Positions 16,309-25,924 are shown, counted from the stretch's first letter. The stretch is 64,000 nt of DNA from Njordibacter sp905182035 (GCF_047730075.1 NZ_CP159831.1:62001-126000); one strand, 5' to 3'. The notes: generated from the letters alone by a model not told the origin. Program-made: numbers and translations.

Positions 16309-17022
16309 TTAGGCCTGAATACGGCCTAGGCAGCGGCCGGTAACTGCGGCCACATGGTTTAGAAACAAAGTGTCGAGCTGGTCGCTGTAATGATCAGCAG
16401 CATTACTTGCAATGATCAGCACCCCTAAAACGTTATCGTCCAGATACAAGGGCACAATAGCGCTAGACTTGAGTTTGTCATGGTCAGGGAAAAGGTGTTC
16501 CATAGCAGCGCCTTTAAATGTCTGACAATACGCCCAGTTCTTGGACGCTAACTTTTGGATGTTGGCGTAATAGGGATTTTGGTCTAGTGTTTTAGCACTG
16601 CTCAAGCTGGGATGGTTGTCAGTGGCCTTGAGGGAAGAAAATAATGCTAAATGTACAGCGTCTGCGTGAAATTCCTTAGTGAAGCTAACTTTCAAGGACT
16701 CTGTGAGAGCATTAAGATGGGTCGCCGCAGCTAATTCTATAACCAAACGTTTAGTTTTTTCAAACTGTACATCGTTGCGCCGCGCTGTGGTTAAAATATC
16801 AGAAATTCTTTCTGCATAGCCTTCCATCTTGCCACGCATGACTTGAGTTTGGCGCTCAATGAGTGAGGTTGCTTGGCCACAATCGTGGGCCAATTCGATA
16901 TCGGCCAAAAGGTCTAAGTGTTGGCTAAAAAACCCAGGGTTTTGGCGCAAGTAGTTGGCAACGGCATAAGCGTCTACCGGCTCATCTTTGGTGGTCACAG
17001 TGTTGCAGTTGATTTTGCTCAT
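16309..17022 (-). CDS. DUF484 family protein (YigA-like)
   Basis: Protein of 237 residues with the DUF484 layout: DAYAVANYLRQNPGFFSQHLDLLADIEL-type N terminus, a helical linker (ERQTQVMRGKMEGYAERI) and a GAF-like C-terminal half with IVPLYLDDNVLGVLIIASN. Function is not established in the family; it travels with dapF and xerC. Its start overlaps the dapF stop (ATGA-type, 17019-17022), and its stop is two bases from the xerC start, so all three are likely translated from one message. Confidence 0.9.
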   Translation of the reverse strand: MSKINCNTVTTKDEPVDAYAVANYLRQNPGFFSQHLDLLADIELAHDCGQATSLIERQTQVMRGKMEGYAERISDILTTARRNDVQFEKTKRLVIELAAATHLNALTESLKVSFTKEFHADAVHLALFSSLKATDNHPSLSSAKTLDQNPYYANIQKLASKNWAYCQTFKGAAMEHLFPDHDKLKSSAIVPLYLDDNVLGVLIIASNAADHYSDQLDTLFLNHVAAVTGRCLGRIQA

Positions 17023-17849
17023 AGCTTAATTTGACCTTCGTACACATGGGTGGTGGGCCCGTTCATCATAAGGTGGTGACCTGGGCCTTGCCAATCTATT
17101 GTTAGGTCTCCACCAGTGAGGTGGGCAGTGACTTTAGCATCCAGCAAGCCTTGTTGCTGGCCAGCTACCACTGCCGCACATGCGCCTGTTCCACAAGCTT
17201 TGGTTTCACCAACACCACGCTCGAATACGCGCAATTTAATGGTATTACGATCAATAATTTGCATAAACCCAATGTTAGCTTTATTGGGAAAGCGAGGATG
17301 CTGTTCTAGCTTAGTACCTAATTCAACTACTGGGGCTGCATCCACATCATCAACTATCATTACCGCGTGGGGGTTGCCCACGGATACAACACCAATAGTG
17401 TAGTTGTGGCCGTCTTGTTCAAGCGTATAGCTAGGGGCTTGTGTGGGAGCATCAAAAGGCACTTGATCGGGATCTAAAACAGGCTCACCCATATCCACTT
17501 CTACCCATTGGTCTTTGAGCATTTTTAACAGCATGCGTCCATTGCTGGTTTGCACCGCGATTTCCCGCTTTCCAGTTAAGCGTTGATCATGCACAAACTT
17601 GGCAAAACAGCGTGCGCCATTGCCACAATGTTCAACTTCCGTGCCATCAGAGTTAAAAATACGGTAACGAAAATCGACATCTGGAGATTGTGGTGTTTCT
17701 ACTAGCAACAATTGATCAAAACCCACGCCAGTATTGCGGTCACCTAAATGGCGAATTTGTTCAGGTGATAAATGCACACGCTGGCTAATAAGGTCAACAA
17801 CCATAAAGTCGTTACCTAGGCCGTGCATCTTGGCAAAACGTAATAGCAT
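17019..17849 (-). CDS. dapF: Diaminopimelate epimerase
   Basis: Epimerises LL- to meso-diaminopimelate for lysine and peptidoglycan. The 276-residue protein has both catalytic cysteines: CGNGARC (first) and the one in ACGTGACAAVV (second). The start MLLRFAKMHGLGNDFMVVD matches homologues; the frame remains open 16 codons further upstream into the lysA 3' end, but ATG 17849 is the family start. It follows lysA by 14 bases and precedes the DUF484 gene. Confidence 0.97.
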   Translation of the reverse strand: MLLRFAKMHGLGNDFMVVDLISQRVHLSPEQIRHLGDRNTGVGFDQLLLVETPQSPDVDFRYRIFNSDGTEVEHCGNGARCFAKFVHDQRLTGKREIAVQTSNGRMLLKMLKDQWVEVDMGEPVLDPDQVPFDAPTQAPSYTLEQDGHNYTIGVVSVGNPHAVMIVDDVDAAPVVELGTKLEQHPRFPNKANIGFMQIIDRNTIKLRVFERGVGETKACGTGACAAVVAGQQQGLLDAKVTAHLTGGDLTIDWQGPGHHLMMNGPTTHVYEGQIKL

Positions 17850-17863
17850 TCTAGCCCTTTCCC

Positions 17864-19129
17864 TTAACTTTTTGGCAGTAGGCGTTCTCTTGCCCACTGC
17901 TGTGATAATTGTTCACGTTCGCCAATTAAGTGAGAACGATTGCCATCAACCATAACCTCGGCGGCACGGTTACGGCTGTTGTAATTAGATGCCATACCAA
18001 AACCATAGGCGCCCGAACTACATACGGCTAGCAAGTCACCAGCCTCGATAGCAAGGCTGCGATCTTTACCTAAAAAGTCGCTGGTTTCGCAGATAGGGCC
18101 AACAATGTCAAAGTTTTGTACTTGCGCATCTGAGTTTAAATCGGCCGGAATAATGTCCTGCCACGCACTATAAAGGGCGGGGCGAATGAGATCATTCATG
18201 GCGGCATCAACGATAGCAAAATATTTGTCTTGATTGTTCTTGATGTATTCTACGCGGGTGAGTAAAACTCCCGCATCAGCACAAATAGAGCGGCCCGGCT
18301 CAAACACCAAGGCTAACTCGCGATTACCAAGATGGGCACGGACACGTGCCATTAAGTCAGTGATAGCCGGTGGTTCTTCATCCCCGTAACAAACGCCTAA
18401 ACCACCACCTAAATCCAAGTGCTCAATGGTGATGCCCTGTGCTGTAATGGTATCAATCAATACAAACAAACGGTCCATGGCGTCAAGGTAAGGCTCAATT
18501 GACGTGAGCTGGGAGCCAATGTGGCAGTCTACACCTATCACCTTGATGTTGCTCATGGCGGCGGCTTGGGCATAGGCAGCTGGGGCCTGTTCTATACCAA
18601 TGCCAAACTTATTTTCCTTTAATCCTGTAGAAATATACGGATGGGTTTTAGCATCCACGTCAGGATTGATACGCAAGGACACAGGTGCTATGCAGTTCAT
18701 GCTAGCCGCCAAATTTTGTAGGCGCACTAGTTCGGCCTCAGATTCCACATTGAAACAATGCACCCCCACTTCAAGCGCGCGTTGCATTTCGTGGGTTTGT
18801 TTGCCCACTCCCGAAAATACAATACGTTGAGGATCACCACCGGCAATAAGCACGCGTTCTAATTCACCTATGGAAACAATGTCAAAACCGGCACCAAGTT
18901 GCGCCAAAACATTTAATACGGCAATGTTGCTGTTGGCTTTTACTGCGTAACAAACTAAATGTTCACAGCCCTCTAGGGCTTGACTATAAGCCACATAATT
19001 ACGCTCTAAAGTATCTCTTGAATAAACGTAAGTGGGAGTACCGAACTGCTCGGCAATATGGCTTAAGTCTATGTCTTCGGCATGTAGTTGATTGCCGCGA
19101 TATTCAAAATTGTCCATGCTAGAACTCAT
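17864..19129 (-). CDS. lysA: Diaminopimelate decarboxylase
   Basis: PLP enzyme that makes L-lysine from meso-diaminopimelate. The 421-residue protein has YAVKANSN (the PLP lysine, near residue 64), HIGSQ, LDLGGGLG, EPGRSICADAG, and the C-terminal GPICETSDFLG plus GAYGFGMASNYN segments. The start MSSSMDNFEYRG overlaps the stop of lptM as TAATG; Met 5 is a possible alternative. With dapF immediately downstream, the last two steps of lysine synthesis are co-transcribed. Confidence 0.97.
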   Translation of the reverse strand: MSSSMDNFEYRGNQLHAEDIDLSHIAEQFGTPTYVYSRDTLERNYVAYSQALEGCEHLVCYAVKANSNIAVLNVLAQLGAGFDIVSIGELERVLIAGGDPQRIVFSGVGKQTHEMQRALEVGVHCFNVESEAELVRLQNLAASMNCIAPVSLRINPDVDAKTHPYISTGLKENKFGIGIEQAPAAYAQAAAMSNIKVIGVDCHIGSQLTSIEPYLDAMDRLFVLIDTITAQGITIEHLDLGGGLGVCYGDEEPPAITDLMARVRAHLGNRELALVFEPGRSICADAGVLLTRVEYIKNNQDKYFAIVDAAMNDLIRPALYSAWQDIIPADLNSDAQVQNFDIVGPICETSDFLGKDRSLAIEAGDLLAVCSSGAYGFGMASNYNSRNRAAEVMVDGNRSHLIGEREQLSQQWARERLLPKS

Positions 19130-19242
19130 TAGTTGCTGCTTTGTGCATCGGTTTGCTCAGGGTCTGGAACATACAAGCTACCTGCTTGGCCGCAGCTAGC
19201 AAGAGCGAAGCTTAGAGCCAGTACACACATAATTTTTTTCAC
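19129..19242 (-). CDS. lptM: LptM-like small lipoprotein
   Basis: Thirty-seven codons from GTG 19242: a short signal sequence (MKKIMCVLALSFALAS), a lipobox ending ASC, then GQAGSLYVPDPEQ, which matches the conserved CGxxGxLY(F/V)P core of LptM/YifL. In E. coli LptM helps the LPS translocon LptDE mature by promoting correct disulfides in LptD. AGGTGG lies about 8 bases before the GTG. It is the first gene of the lysA-dapF operon, its usual place, and its TAA overlaps the lysA ATG by one base. Confidence 0.85.
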   Translation of the reverse strand: MKKIMCVLALSFALASCGQAGSLYVPDPEQTDAQSSN

Positions 19243-19381
19243 GTTATAACCACCTTGGTTAACATAGCTGTAATATGGTTAATATTATACCCTTGATTCT
19301 CGCCTCTACACTAGCTAAGACCGAAGCAATGCTATACTTTGAGGGCATATTTACCATCCGTCCTTAGCATAAGAGAATAAT

Positions 19382-19720
19382 ATGAGTGAAGCACTGTTCC
19401 ACGAGCGAGTTGATAATTTGTTTTTGCAGGTGGAGGAAATCTTAGATGAAGCACAGAGCGACATAGATTTTGTCAACAGCAGTGGCTTATTAACCATAAG
19501 TTGTGAGAATAAAAGTCAGATTATTTTGAGCCGCCAGCCACCTTTGCAACAAATTTGGCTAGCCTGTTTGGCGGGTGGTTTGCACTTTGAACTGGCGCAA
19601 GATACGTGGTTGTTAACGACTGATAACAAGCAAACATTTGGCCAGTGTTTAACCCAGGCGCTGCGCCAACAAGCTGATGAAATCCTAGACTGCAGCCTAT
19701 TAGACAGCTTGCAAGACTAA
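19382..19720 (+). CDS. cyaY: Frataxin-like iron donor CyaY
   Basis: Binds iron and modulates Fe-S cluster assembly by IscS. The 112-residue protein has an acidic first helix (ERVDNLFLQVEEILDEAQSDIDF) expected to bind iron, followed by beta strands (GLLTISCENKSQIILSRQPP, QQIWLACLAGGLHFE). Length matches E. coli (106). It is divergent from lptM, as in many gammaproteobacteria, and its stop overlaps the convergent argH stop by four bases. Confidence 0.94.
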   Translation: MSEALFHERVDNLFLQVEEILDEAQSDIDFVNSSGLLTISCENKSQIILSRQPPLQQIWLACLAGGLHFELAQDTWLLTTDNKQTFGQCLTQALRQQADEILDCSLLDSLQD

Positions 19721-21120
19721 CGCCCACCCACCTTAGCCAAGGCACGTTCTGCCGCAGCTAATACCTGTCCAGGCGCAGTGCCACCTATATGGTCTCTAGC
19801 ACTTACTGATCCTTCTAAGGTGAGCACATCAAATACGCCTTCGGTGATCAAACCACTAAACCCTTGTAACTCAGACAAACTCATTTCACTGAGGTCTTTG
19901 CCAGTGGCAATACCATGGGCCACAGATTTGCCTACCACTTCGTGGGCGTCACGGAAGGCCAGGCCTTTGCCCACCAAATAATCTGCTAAATCTGTTGCCG
20001 TGGCAAACCCTTTTAGGGCCGCTGCACGCATTTGCTCGCGCTTAGGTACTAATGCTGGCACCATGTCAGCATAGGCCCTGAGGCAACCCTTTACCGTATC
20101 AATGGTGTCAAATAAAGGCTCTTTGTCTTCTTGGTTGTCTTTGTTGTAGGTGAGGGGCTGGCCCTTCATTAGCGTAAGTAAACAAATAAGGTGGCCGTTC
20201 ACGCGGCCTGTTTTACCACGCACAAGCTCGGGTACGTCTGGGTTTTTCTTTTGTGGCATGATGGACGAACCAGTGCAGAAGCGATCGGGCAGATCGATAA
20301 AATCGAACTGTACGGACGTCCACAATATGAGTTCTTCCGAGGCGCGAGACAAGTGCATTAAAATCAGGCTTGCAGCAGCACAAAATTCAATGGCAAAATC
20401 GCGATCACTTACGGAGTCTAAAGAGTTCTCTGAAGGGCGATCAAAACCTAGTAATTCACTGGTCATGTGCCGGTCGATAGGATAGCTGGTACCAGCCAAA
20501 GCGGCAGCACCTAACGGCGAAATGTTAACACGCTTGCGTAGGTCTTGCAGGCGTTCGTAATCGCGCTGCAGCATTTCATTCCAAGCCAATACATGGTGCC
20601 CAAAAGTGACAGGCTGTGCTGTTTGAAGGTGAGTGAATCCTGGCATAATGGTGGCATTTTCAGCCTTAGCTTGGACAATCAAGCCAACCTGTAAGCGACT
20701 GATTTCAGTTGAAATAAGGTCTATTTCGTCGCGTAAATAAAGCCGTATATCTGTAGCCACCTGATCGTTTCTAGAACGCCCAGTATGTAACTTTTTACCA
20801 GCCATACCAATCTTTGCAGTAAGTGCTGCTTCAATGTTCATATGAACATCTTCTAAAGCCACAGACCAGGTAAAGTCACCTCGTTCAATTTCGATACGAA
20901 TTTCCTCTAAACCGCGTAAAATGTCATCCCTTTCATCAGCGCTTAGCACCCCCACATGGCACAACATTTTGGCGTGAGCTATAGAACCTTGAATGTCTTG
21001 ACGGTACATCCGTTTGTCAAAATCTACTGATGCCGTAAAACGGGCCACAAAGGCATCGGTAGGCTCACTAAAGCGGCCTCCCCATTGTTGGTTAGTTGTG
21101 GTTTCAGTGGTTTGGCTCAT
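19717..21120 (-). CDS. argH: Argininosuccinate lyase
   Basis: Final step of arginine synthesis: cleaves argininosuccinate into arginine and fumarate. The fumarase-superfamily signature GSSIMPQKKNPD is present, as are HMNIEAALT, TGRSRNDQVATD and PGFTHLQTAQPVTFGHH (catalytic His). ATG 21120 (MSQTTETTTNQQWGGRF) gives 467 residues and has AGGAA six bases upstream; the frame is open further up, without similarity. It is separated from argB by about 12 kb. Downstream it converges on cyaY. Confidence 0.97.
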   Translation of the reverse strand: MSQTTETTTNQQWGGRFSEPTDAFVARFTASVDFDKRMYRQDIQGSIAHAKMLCHVGVLSADERDDILRGLEEIRIEIERGDFTWSVALEDVHMNIEAALTAKIGMAGKKLHTGRSRNDQVATDIRLYLRDEIDLISTEISRLQVGLIVQAKAENATIMPGFTHLQTAQPVTFGHHVLAWNEMLQRDYERLQDLRKRVNISPLGAAALAGTSYPIDRHMTSELLGFDRPSENSLDSVSDRDFAIEFCAAASLILMHLSRASEELILWTSVQFDFIDLPDRFCTGSSIMPQKKNPDVPELVRGKTGRVNGHLICLLTLMKGQPLTYNKDNQEDKEPLFDTIDTVKGCLRAYADMVPALVPKREQMRAAALKGFATATDLADYLVGKGLAFRDAHEVVGKSVAHGIATGKDLSEMSLSELQGFSGLITEGVFDVLTLEGSVSARDHIGGTAPGQVLAAAERALAKVGGR

Positions 21121-21262
21121 GAGTGTTCCTGTAAGCAATGCTAAGGCGAATGTAGGGTCGCTATTGTAGCGAGGGGCTTGGTCTATAAGCAAGGATTTCG
21201 GCTAAGTGGTGTTACTAAGCTAGCAGCACCTTACTTCAACGGCTAATATAAATCCATCACCA

Positions 21263-21502
21263 TTAATCCACCATATTTTGTGAAAATATGTTTTTTACGG
21301 ATGAAAGCAAAAACGCATCCTGATAACGCCCTGCTGTTACAAATAAGCCAACAGGAGCTCCATCAATTGTTGTCAAAGGAATCAATATTCCTGGTAAGTG
21401 CCCGATTCCTACGCACGAGGTCTTAAAGCCGCATATGTTGCTATGTCTTTCACTGCAAAAGTGAGCCCGCCTACCTAATAGGTCTTCTTTATACGGGTTC
21501 AA
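21263..21502 (-). pseudogene. Decayed amidase-family gene
   Basis: The reading frame ending at 21263 encodes GHLPGILIPLTTIDGAPVGL and TAGRYQDAFLL, the C-terminal part of amidase-signature proteins. In a second frame, 21465-21430 encodes LTFAVKDIATYA, the N-terminal motif holding the catalytic lysine (VKDI). The continuation GFKTSC is back in the first frame. So a frameshift lies near 21432, and some 300 codons between GFKTSC and GHLPG, including the serine-rich signature, are deleted. The rest of the 21121-21784 gap shows no gene: 21503-21784 is AT-rich with no supported signal. Confidence 0.72.
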
Positions 21503-21784
21503 GGTGAACGTTTCAACAAACGTAGCTGAAGACGCAAAGCTCTAAGTATTCTGAATCATGCCATTCCTTAAAACGTAACAGTTCATTTTTTCATTTCGCA
21601 CACTATTCCAACGCGCTTAAAAGTATAAATGTTTATTTCTGAAATTTAAGCTCGGCTACAAAAAAGAGCGGCTAGCGCTGCTTAATTATATAAACAGGCT
21701 ATGCTGTATGTATAAATAGCAGGGTGCATTATGTCAGTGTCACGCAAAACAGTTTGTAAGCTCTAGGTAAAAGGTAAAAAGTAG

Positions 21785-22681
21785 GTGAACAAGAACCCCA
21801 TGCAGCATATCGCTCGAATATTGCTAATTAGTTTTTACGCTCTAATATTGCTTAAAATTCCCTATGTCTATGCTCAATGCTCTGCCCTGTCTGAGGAAAA
21901 AATGCAGCAAGCAGCGCTATGGTCAGGTAAACCTGTGTTTGGTAACACATACAAAGTGCAAAATTGGTATGTGCAAGATGGTGATAGCCTAAGCTTGGCT
22001 AATGGTCATCGGCTGCGTTTGGGACAAATTAATACTACAGAAATGGCCAGCAAGGGGCGACCAGAGCAGGCCTATGCGCAGCAGGGTAAGCATCAACTTA
22101 AGCAAAAATTACAGCAACAAGCTGCCATTTATTTGCAACTACTGCCGGAGATTAAAGACCACTATGGCCGTTGGTTAGTTAAGCTTTATGACGGTGCTGG
22201 ATCACCCACGGAGGCGTTTTTGGTAGCCCAAGGTTTAGCTTATGTGATTAGTATGAATGGGCAAGGCGCAGAAGATTGTTTATGGCAGCAAGAAGAAGTG
22301 GCGCGTGGGCAAGGCTTGGGCATATGGCAAGCGCCGATATCGCGTGTTCATGAGGCCGCCATGTTAAACCTTAACCAAGGTGGTTTTATGCGCATGGGTG
22401 GCGCAGTGACAGATATCAGTGAAAGCCAGCACCACTGGTACATAGGCCTTGGGGGGCAAGTTGCAGTGAAAATCCCCAAGGACGTGCTTGCAACATCTCG
22501 TTTCAGGATCAATACCGCTAAACAATTAGAGCAGTGGATTGGACAAACTGTTAATGTTAGAGGTTGGCTTGCGTGGCGCAAGCTTAGTAAAAAGCAGCGT
22601 CAGAAAGGTTTTAAGGCTGGTGTTATGAGCATTTATCACTTACATATGCTTGAGCAAACCCCATCAGTGAGCGACAACTAA
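21785..22681 (+). CDS. Exported thermonuclease (SNase-like) homologue
   Basis: Protein of 298 residues with an N-terminal signal or anchor (ARILLISFYALILLKIPYVYAQ) and an SNase-fold domain at about residues 58-175: YVQDGDSLSLANGHRLRLGQI, then EMASKGRPEQAYAQ and HYGRWLVKLY. These correspond to the Asp, Arg and Glu region of staphylococcal nuclease; the exact catalytic set is partly changed (RLGQINTTEM), so activity is uncertain. The C-terminal third (LEQWIGQTVNVRGWL) is OB-like. The start may be GTG 21785 or ATG 21800. It ends convergently on mrcA with overlapping stops. Confidence 0.78.
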   Translation: MNKNPMQHIARILLISFYALILLKIPYVYAQCSALSEEKMQQAALWSGKPVFGNTYKVQNWYVQDGDSLSLANGHRLRLGQINTTEMASKGRPEQAYAQQGKHQLKQKLQQQAAIYLQLLPEIKDHYGRWLVKLYDGAGSPTEAFLVAQGLAYVISMNGQGAEDCLWQQEEVARGQGLGIWQAPISRVHEAAMLNLNQGGFMRMGGAVTDISESQHHWYIGLGGQVAVKIPKDVLATSRFRINTAKQLEQWIGQTVNVRGWLAWRKLSKKQRQKGFKAGVMSIYHLHMLEQTPSVSDN

Positions 22682-25200
22682 AATACTTGTTCTGGGCCAG
22701 TTTCTTGATCGTTGAGACCATTGTTAGAGCCGTTGCTTTTAGGCAATGCCATTTGTAAAGGTGTGCGTTCTGCGCGGAAGATTTCTTCTACCGCAGAGGG
22801 ATCTCCAGGCCTTGCTAATTCACCCGTGGTCTCATCAATTTTAATGGTGACCATTTTGTCTGGCTGCTGCCGTTTTGTTTGTGGCACATCTTTTAGGGCT
22901 ATTTCCATAAAGTCGATCCAAATAGGCAGTGCTGCGGTACTACCAAATTCCTTTTTACCCAAGCTGGCAGGTTGGTCGAAGCCCACCCAGGTGGTGGCTA
23001 CCATAGAATCTACATAACCAGAAAACCAGGCATCTTTTTGGTCGTTAGTGGTGCCTGTTTTGCCTGCTAAATCATTACGTTTTAATTGTTGAGCCCTGCG
23101 TGCTGTGCCTTTTTTCACTACGTCTTGGAGAATGGTATGCATAATATAATTAACCCGTTCATCCATGATACGTGGTGCAATAGGTAAATGAGTGATAGGG
23201 CGAACCAGCTCTTTATCACTGGCATTTTGTTGGGCATCTTCTTCATCAAGAGCCTCGTTTAGGGCAACGATGGCAACACTGTTGATGACTGTTGTTTCCA
23301 CAACATCAGGCTGGTCTAGATTGACTCCATCGTTGAGCCTTACATAGTCGCAGTTAGGGCACACAGTGGTGGGCTGACTTTGGTATAGCACTTTGCCAAA
23401 GCTGTCTTCAATACGCTCAATAAAATAGGGCTGAATCTGATAGCCTTGGTTGGCAAAGGTTGCGTAGGCCGTAGCTACGTCAATGGGAGGCACACTGGCA
23501 CTGCCTAAAGCGAGGGATAAGTTACGTGGCAACTGCTCCGGCTTAAAACCAAAGCGGGTGGCATAATTGATGGCTGATTTGATGCCTACTTCGCGTAAAA
23601 TCCGGATAGAGACCAAGTTACGTGATTTATAAAGGGCTTTGCGCAACCGCGTGGGACCAAAGAATTTGCCGCTGTAGTTTTCAGGGCGCCATGAATCTTC
23701 TAGGCTAGCGTCATTAAATACCACGGGCGCATCGTTGATCAAGGTGGCAGCAGTAAAGTCTTGTTCTAAGGCTGCTGAGTATATAATAGGTTTAAAGTTA
23801 GATCCTGGCTGTCGCAGGGCTTGGGTGGCGCGATTAAATTTGCTGTGCAAGTATTCAAAACCACCCACTAAGGCGATCATGGCACCGTCTTTTGGATCTA
23901 GGGCAATTAAGGCCCCTTGAGCATCAGGCACTTGGGACAAATACCACACATCGGCATCGGTATAGGCTTGGCGCACTCGAATTTGATCGCCAGGGCTGAG
24001 GATGTCGCTAATTGTCTTGGCAGCACTGCCTAGGTGATCTATTGAAATTCGCGGCCTAATCCAACTCATGTCACTAAAGTGAATAGTTACAGTTTGGCCG
24101 TAACGTAGCAGCAAGTCTGCAGAGTCTTCGTTAACCTGGCGCACGATAGCAGGCTGTAACGGGCCAAATACAGCGGTCCGATTAAGTAATCGTTCGGCTT
24201 CTTCTGCGGTAACGCTTGGGCCGTGATTCTTTTCCACGCCGCGGTATCCGTGGCGTCTGTCATAGGCTAATAACCCTTTCTGTACTGCCAATTGTGCGGC
24301 GTCTTGAAGCCTGCTGTCTATGGTGGTGTATACACGATAACCACCGGTATAGACGTCTTCAATGGGGAAGGAATCAAACAACTCACTCCGTACCATCTCA
24401 GCTACATAAGACGCTGAAGTTTCTGGTTTTAAACTGTGGAAACGGCCTGTAATAGGTGCGGCAATGGCAGTTTGGTATTGCTCTTCATGGATATAATCTA
24501 GCTGTAACATGCGTCCTAATATCCAGTCTCTGCGTATTTTAGAGCGCTCTGGGTTAGAAATAGGGTTGTATCGCGATGGTGCTTTATAAAGCCCTGCTAA
24601 CATGGCTAATTGTGGTAGATTTAACTCACTAATAGAGCGGCCATAATAAACGTGTGATGCGGCTTCTATGCCATAAGCTCTGTGGCCCATGAACATTTTG
24701 TTGAAATACATCTCTAGTATTTGTTCTTTGCTCAGTTCTTGCTCAATCTGAAACGCTAAAAGTATTTCATTGAATTTTCGGATAAATGTTTGATCAAGGG
24801 TTAAAAGGTAGTTACGGGCCACCTGCATAGTAATGGTACTACCCCCCCCTTGAATTTTTCCGCCAGCCTGCATCATCCGCACAGCGGCTCTTAAAAGTCC
24901 TTTAGGGTCAACGCCATAATGGCTGTAAAAATTTTCATCTTCGGCGGACAATAAAGCATCAATATAAAGTTGTGGTACTTGGTCTATGCGCAGAGGAATG
25001 CGGCGTTGCTCACCAAATTCTGAAATAAGTTTACCATCACGACTCAGCACTCTTAGTGGCGTTTGTAGGTGGTAATCCCTAAGGCTATTTACATCGGGTA
25101 ACCGAGGTATAAGGTAAAGCCAGGTAACCGCTGCAATAAAAAGCGAACCTACGATTCCTAGTATAAAACCCCATTTAAACAGGCGGCGGATTAATGACAT
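22678..25200 (-). CDS. mrcA: Penicillin-binding protein 1A (bifunctional transglycosylase/transpeptidase)
   Basis: Polymerises and cross-links peptidoglycan. ATG 25200 gives 840 residues beginning MSLIRRLFKWGFILG, with one membrane anchor at about 10-32. The open frame continues 68 codons upstream without similarity. The glycosyltransferase domain shows EDENFYSHYGVD and GGSTITMQVARN; the transpeptidase domain shows the active-site serine in QPGSNFKP, SRNLVS and KTGTTNDQKD. An OB-like insert lies between. The gene is divergent from the hof/pil cluster, an arrangement conserved in Pseudomonas and enterics, which supports mrcA (ponA) over mrcB. Confidence 0.96.
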   Translation of the reverse strand: MSLIRRLFKWGFILGIVGSLFIAAVTWLYLIPRLPDVNSLRDYHLQTPLRVLSRDGKLISEFGEQRRIPLRIDQVPQLYIDALLSAEDENFYSHYGVDPKGLLRAAVRMMQAGGKIQGGGSTITMQVARNYLLTLDQTFIRKFNEILLAFQIEQELSKEQILEMYFNKMFMGHRAYGIEAASHVYYGRSISELNLPQLAMLAGLYKAPSRYNPISNPERSKIRRDWILGRMLQLDYIHEEQYQTAIAAPITGRFHSLKPETSASYVAEMVRSELFDSFPIEDVYTGGYRVYTTIDSRLQDAAQLAVQKGLLAYDRRHGYRGVEKNHGPSVTAEEAERLLNRTAVFGPLQPAIVRQVNEDSADLLLRYGQTVTIHFSDMSWIRPRISIDHLGSAAKTISDILSPGDQIRVRQAYTDADVWYLSQVPDAQGALIALDPKDGAMIALVGGFEYLHSKFNRATQALRQPGSNFKPIIYSAALEQDFTAATLINDAPVVFNDASLEDSWRPENYSGKFFGPTRLRKALYKSRNLVSIRILREVGIKSAINYATRFGFKPEQLPRNLSLALGSASVPPIDVATAYATFANQGYQIQPYFIERIEDSFGKVLYQSQPTTVCPNCDYVRLNDGVNLDQPDVVETTVINSVAIVALNEALDEEDAQQNASDKELVRPITHLPIAPRIMDERVNYIMHTILQDVVKKGTARRAQQLKRNDLAGKTGTTNDQKDAWFSGYVDSMVATTWVGFDQPASLGKKEFGSTAALPIWIDFMEIALKDVPQTKRQQPDKMVTIKIDETTGELARPGDPSAVEEIFRAERTPLQMALPKSNGSNNGLNDQETGPEQVF

Positions 25201-25297
25201 GCTATGCTTTAACTCTAGGCAACGATGGGTTTGAACTAAACGACAGAAACGAAAGTATATAAGATCTATTGAATTTCGCCACCCAAGGATGGGATTA

Positions 25298-25924
25298 ATG
25301 TTAAAACACTTAGCTAGGCGCAGGATAAAACCCCTTGTTTTGGGTATTGATTGGCAGATTGATAGCTTGCGAATAGTGCTGTTGGGCGGAGCCAATACAA
25401 CCAATCATCAAGGGCAGCAACAATTGTTAGGTCAATGGCACTTGTCATTGCCCTCGCTTTCGGTCAGCGACCCCATGCGGGAACAAGCTGAGTGGCAAGA
25501 CTTTATGGCGCAGGTTGCCAGTCTGTTGGGGAATGCGCGCCTACACATTAACGTGGGCATGCCCAATCGGTTATGCAGTTGGTTGCACTGCCCTACAGGA
25601 CTATTTGAAGGCCCTGCCAATTTAGTAGCCCTGCAGCTGCACTATCAGCGAATGGCTGCTGCAGCGCTCAATATAGAGCCAGTAAACCTGCGTGTTTGCC
25701 ATGTGCAGCTTTCTTCCAATCTTAGTTTTTTGGTGGTCACTAAGCGCCACTATGATGATCACATAGGGCAGCTGATCAGTAGCTTGCATGACGCTGTTAA
25801 AGGGTCTGTTATAGGCTGTATTGAACCTCAAGGTTTGACGAAGGTTTTGGCACCTGCCTTTCTAGACGATGGATACGCCATGGCTTGGTTTATGGCTAAT
25901 AAAGCAAGGCTGTCGCCATGTTAG
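25298..25924 (+). CDS. HofM/PilM-like protein, short
   Basis: First gene of a three-gene cluster in the place of pilMNOPQ. The protein (about 208 residues from ATG 25298) keeps the opening VLGIDWQIDSLRIVLL of PilM/HofM actin-like proteins, then HINVGMPNRLCSWL and LQLHYQRMAAAALNIEPVNL. It is far shorter than PilM (about 354) and somewhat shorter than HofM (about 259); the C-terminal ATPase half is missing. An AAGG nine bases upstream favours 25298 over the in-frame ATG at 25289. The stop overlaps the next gene (ATGTTAG). Assignment rests mostly on position and the N-terminal motif. Confidence 0.68.
   Translation: MLKHLARRRIKPLVLGIDWQIDSLRIVLLGGANTTNHQGQQQLLGQWHLSLPSLSVSDPMREQAEWQDFMAQVASLLGNARLHINVGMPNRLCSWLHCPTGLFEGPANLVALQLHYQRMAAAALNIEPVNLRVCHVQLSSNLSFLVVTKRHYDDHIGQLISSLHDAVKGSVIGCIEPQGLTKVLAPAFLDDGYAMAWFMANKARLSPC

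Noticed and set aside
21650..21680. Minus-strand hairpin AGCGCTAGCCGCT with a T run
   Set aside because: Stem is only about four pairs, and no minus-strand gene upstream would need it.
25201..25404. N-terminal extension of mrcA by 68 codons
   Set aside because: PBP1A starts just before its membrane anchor; the extension would cover the divergent promoter region and the hofM start.
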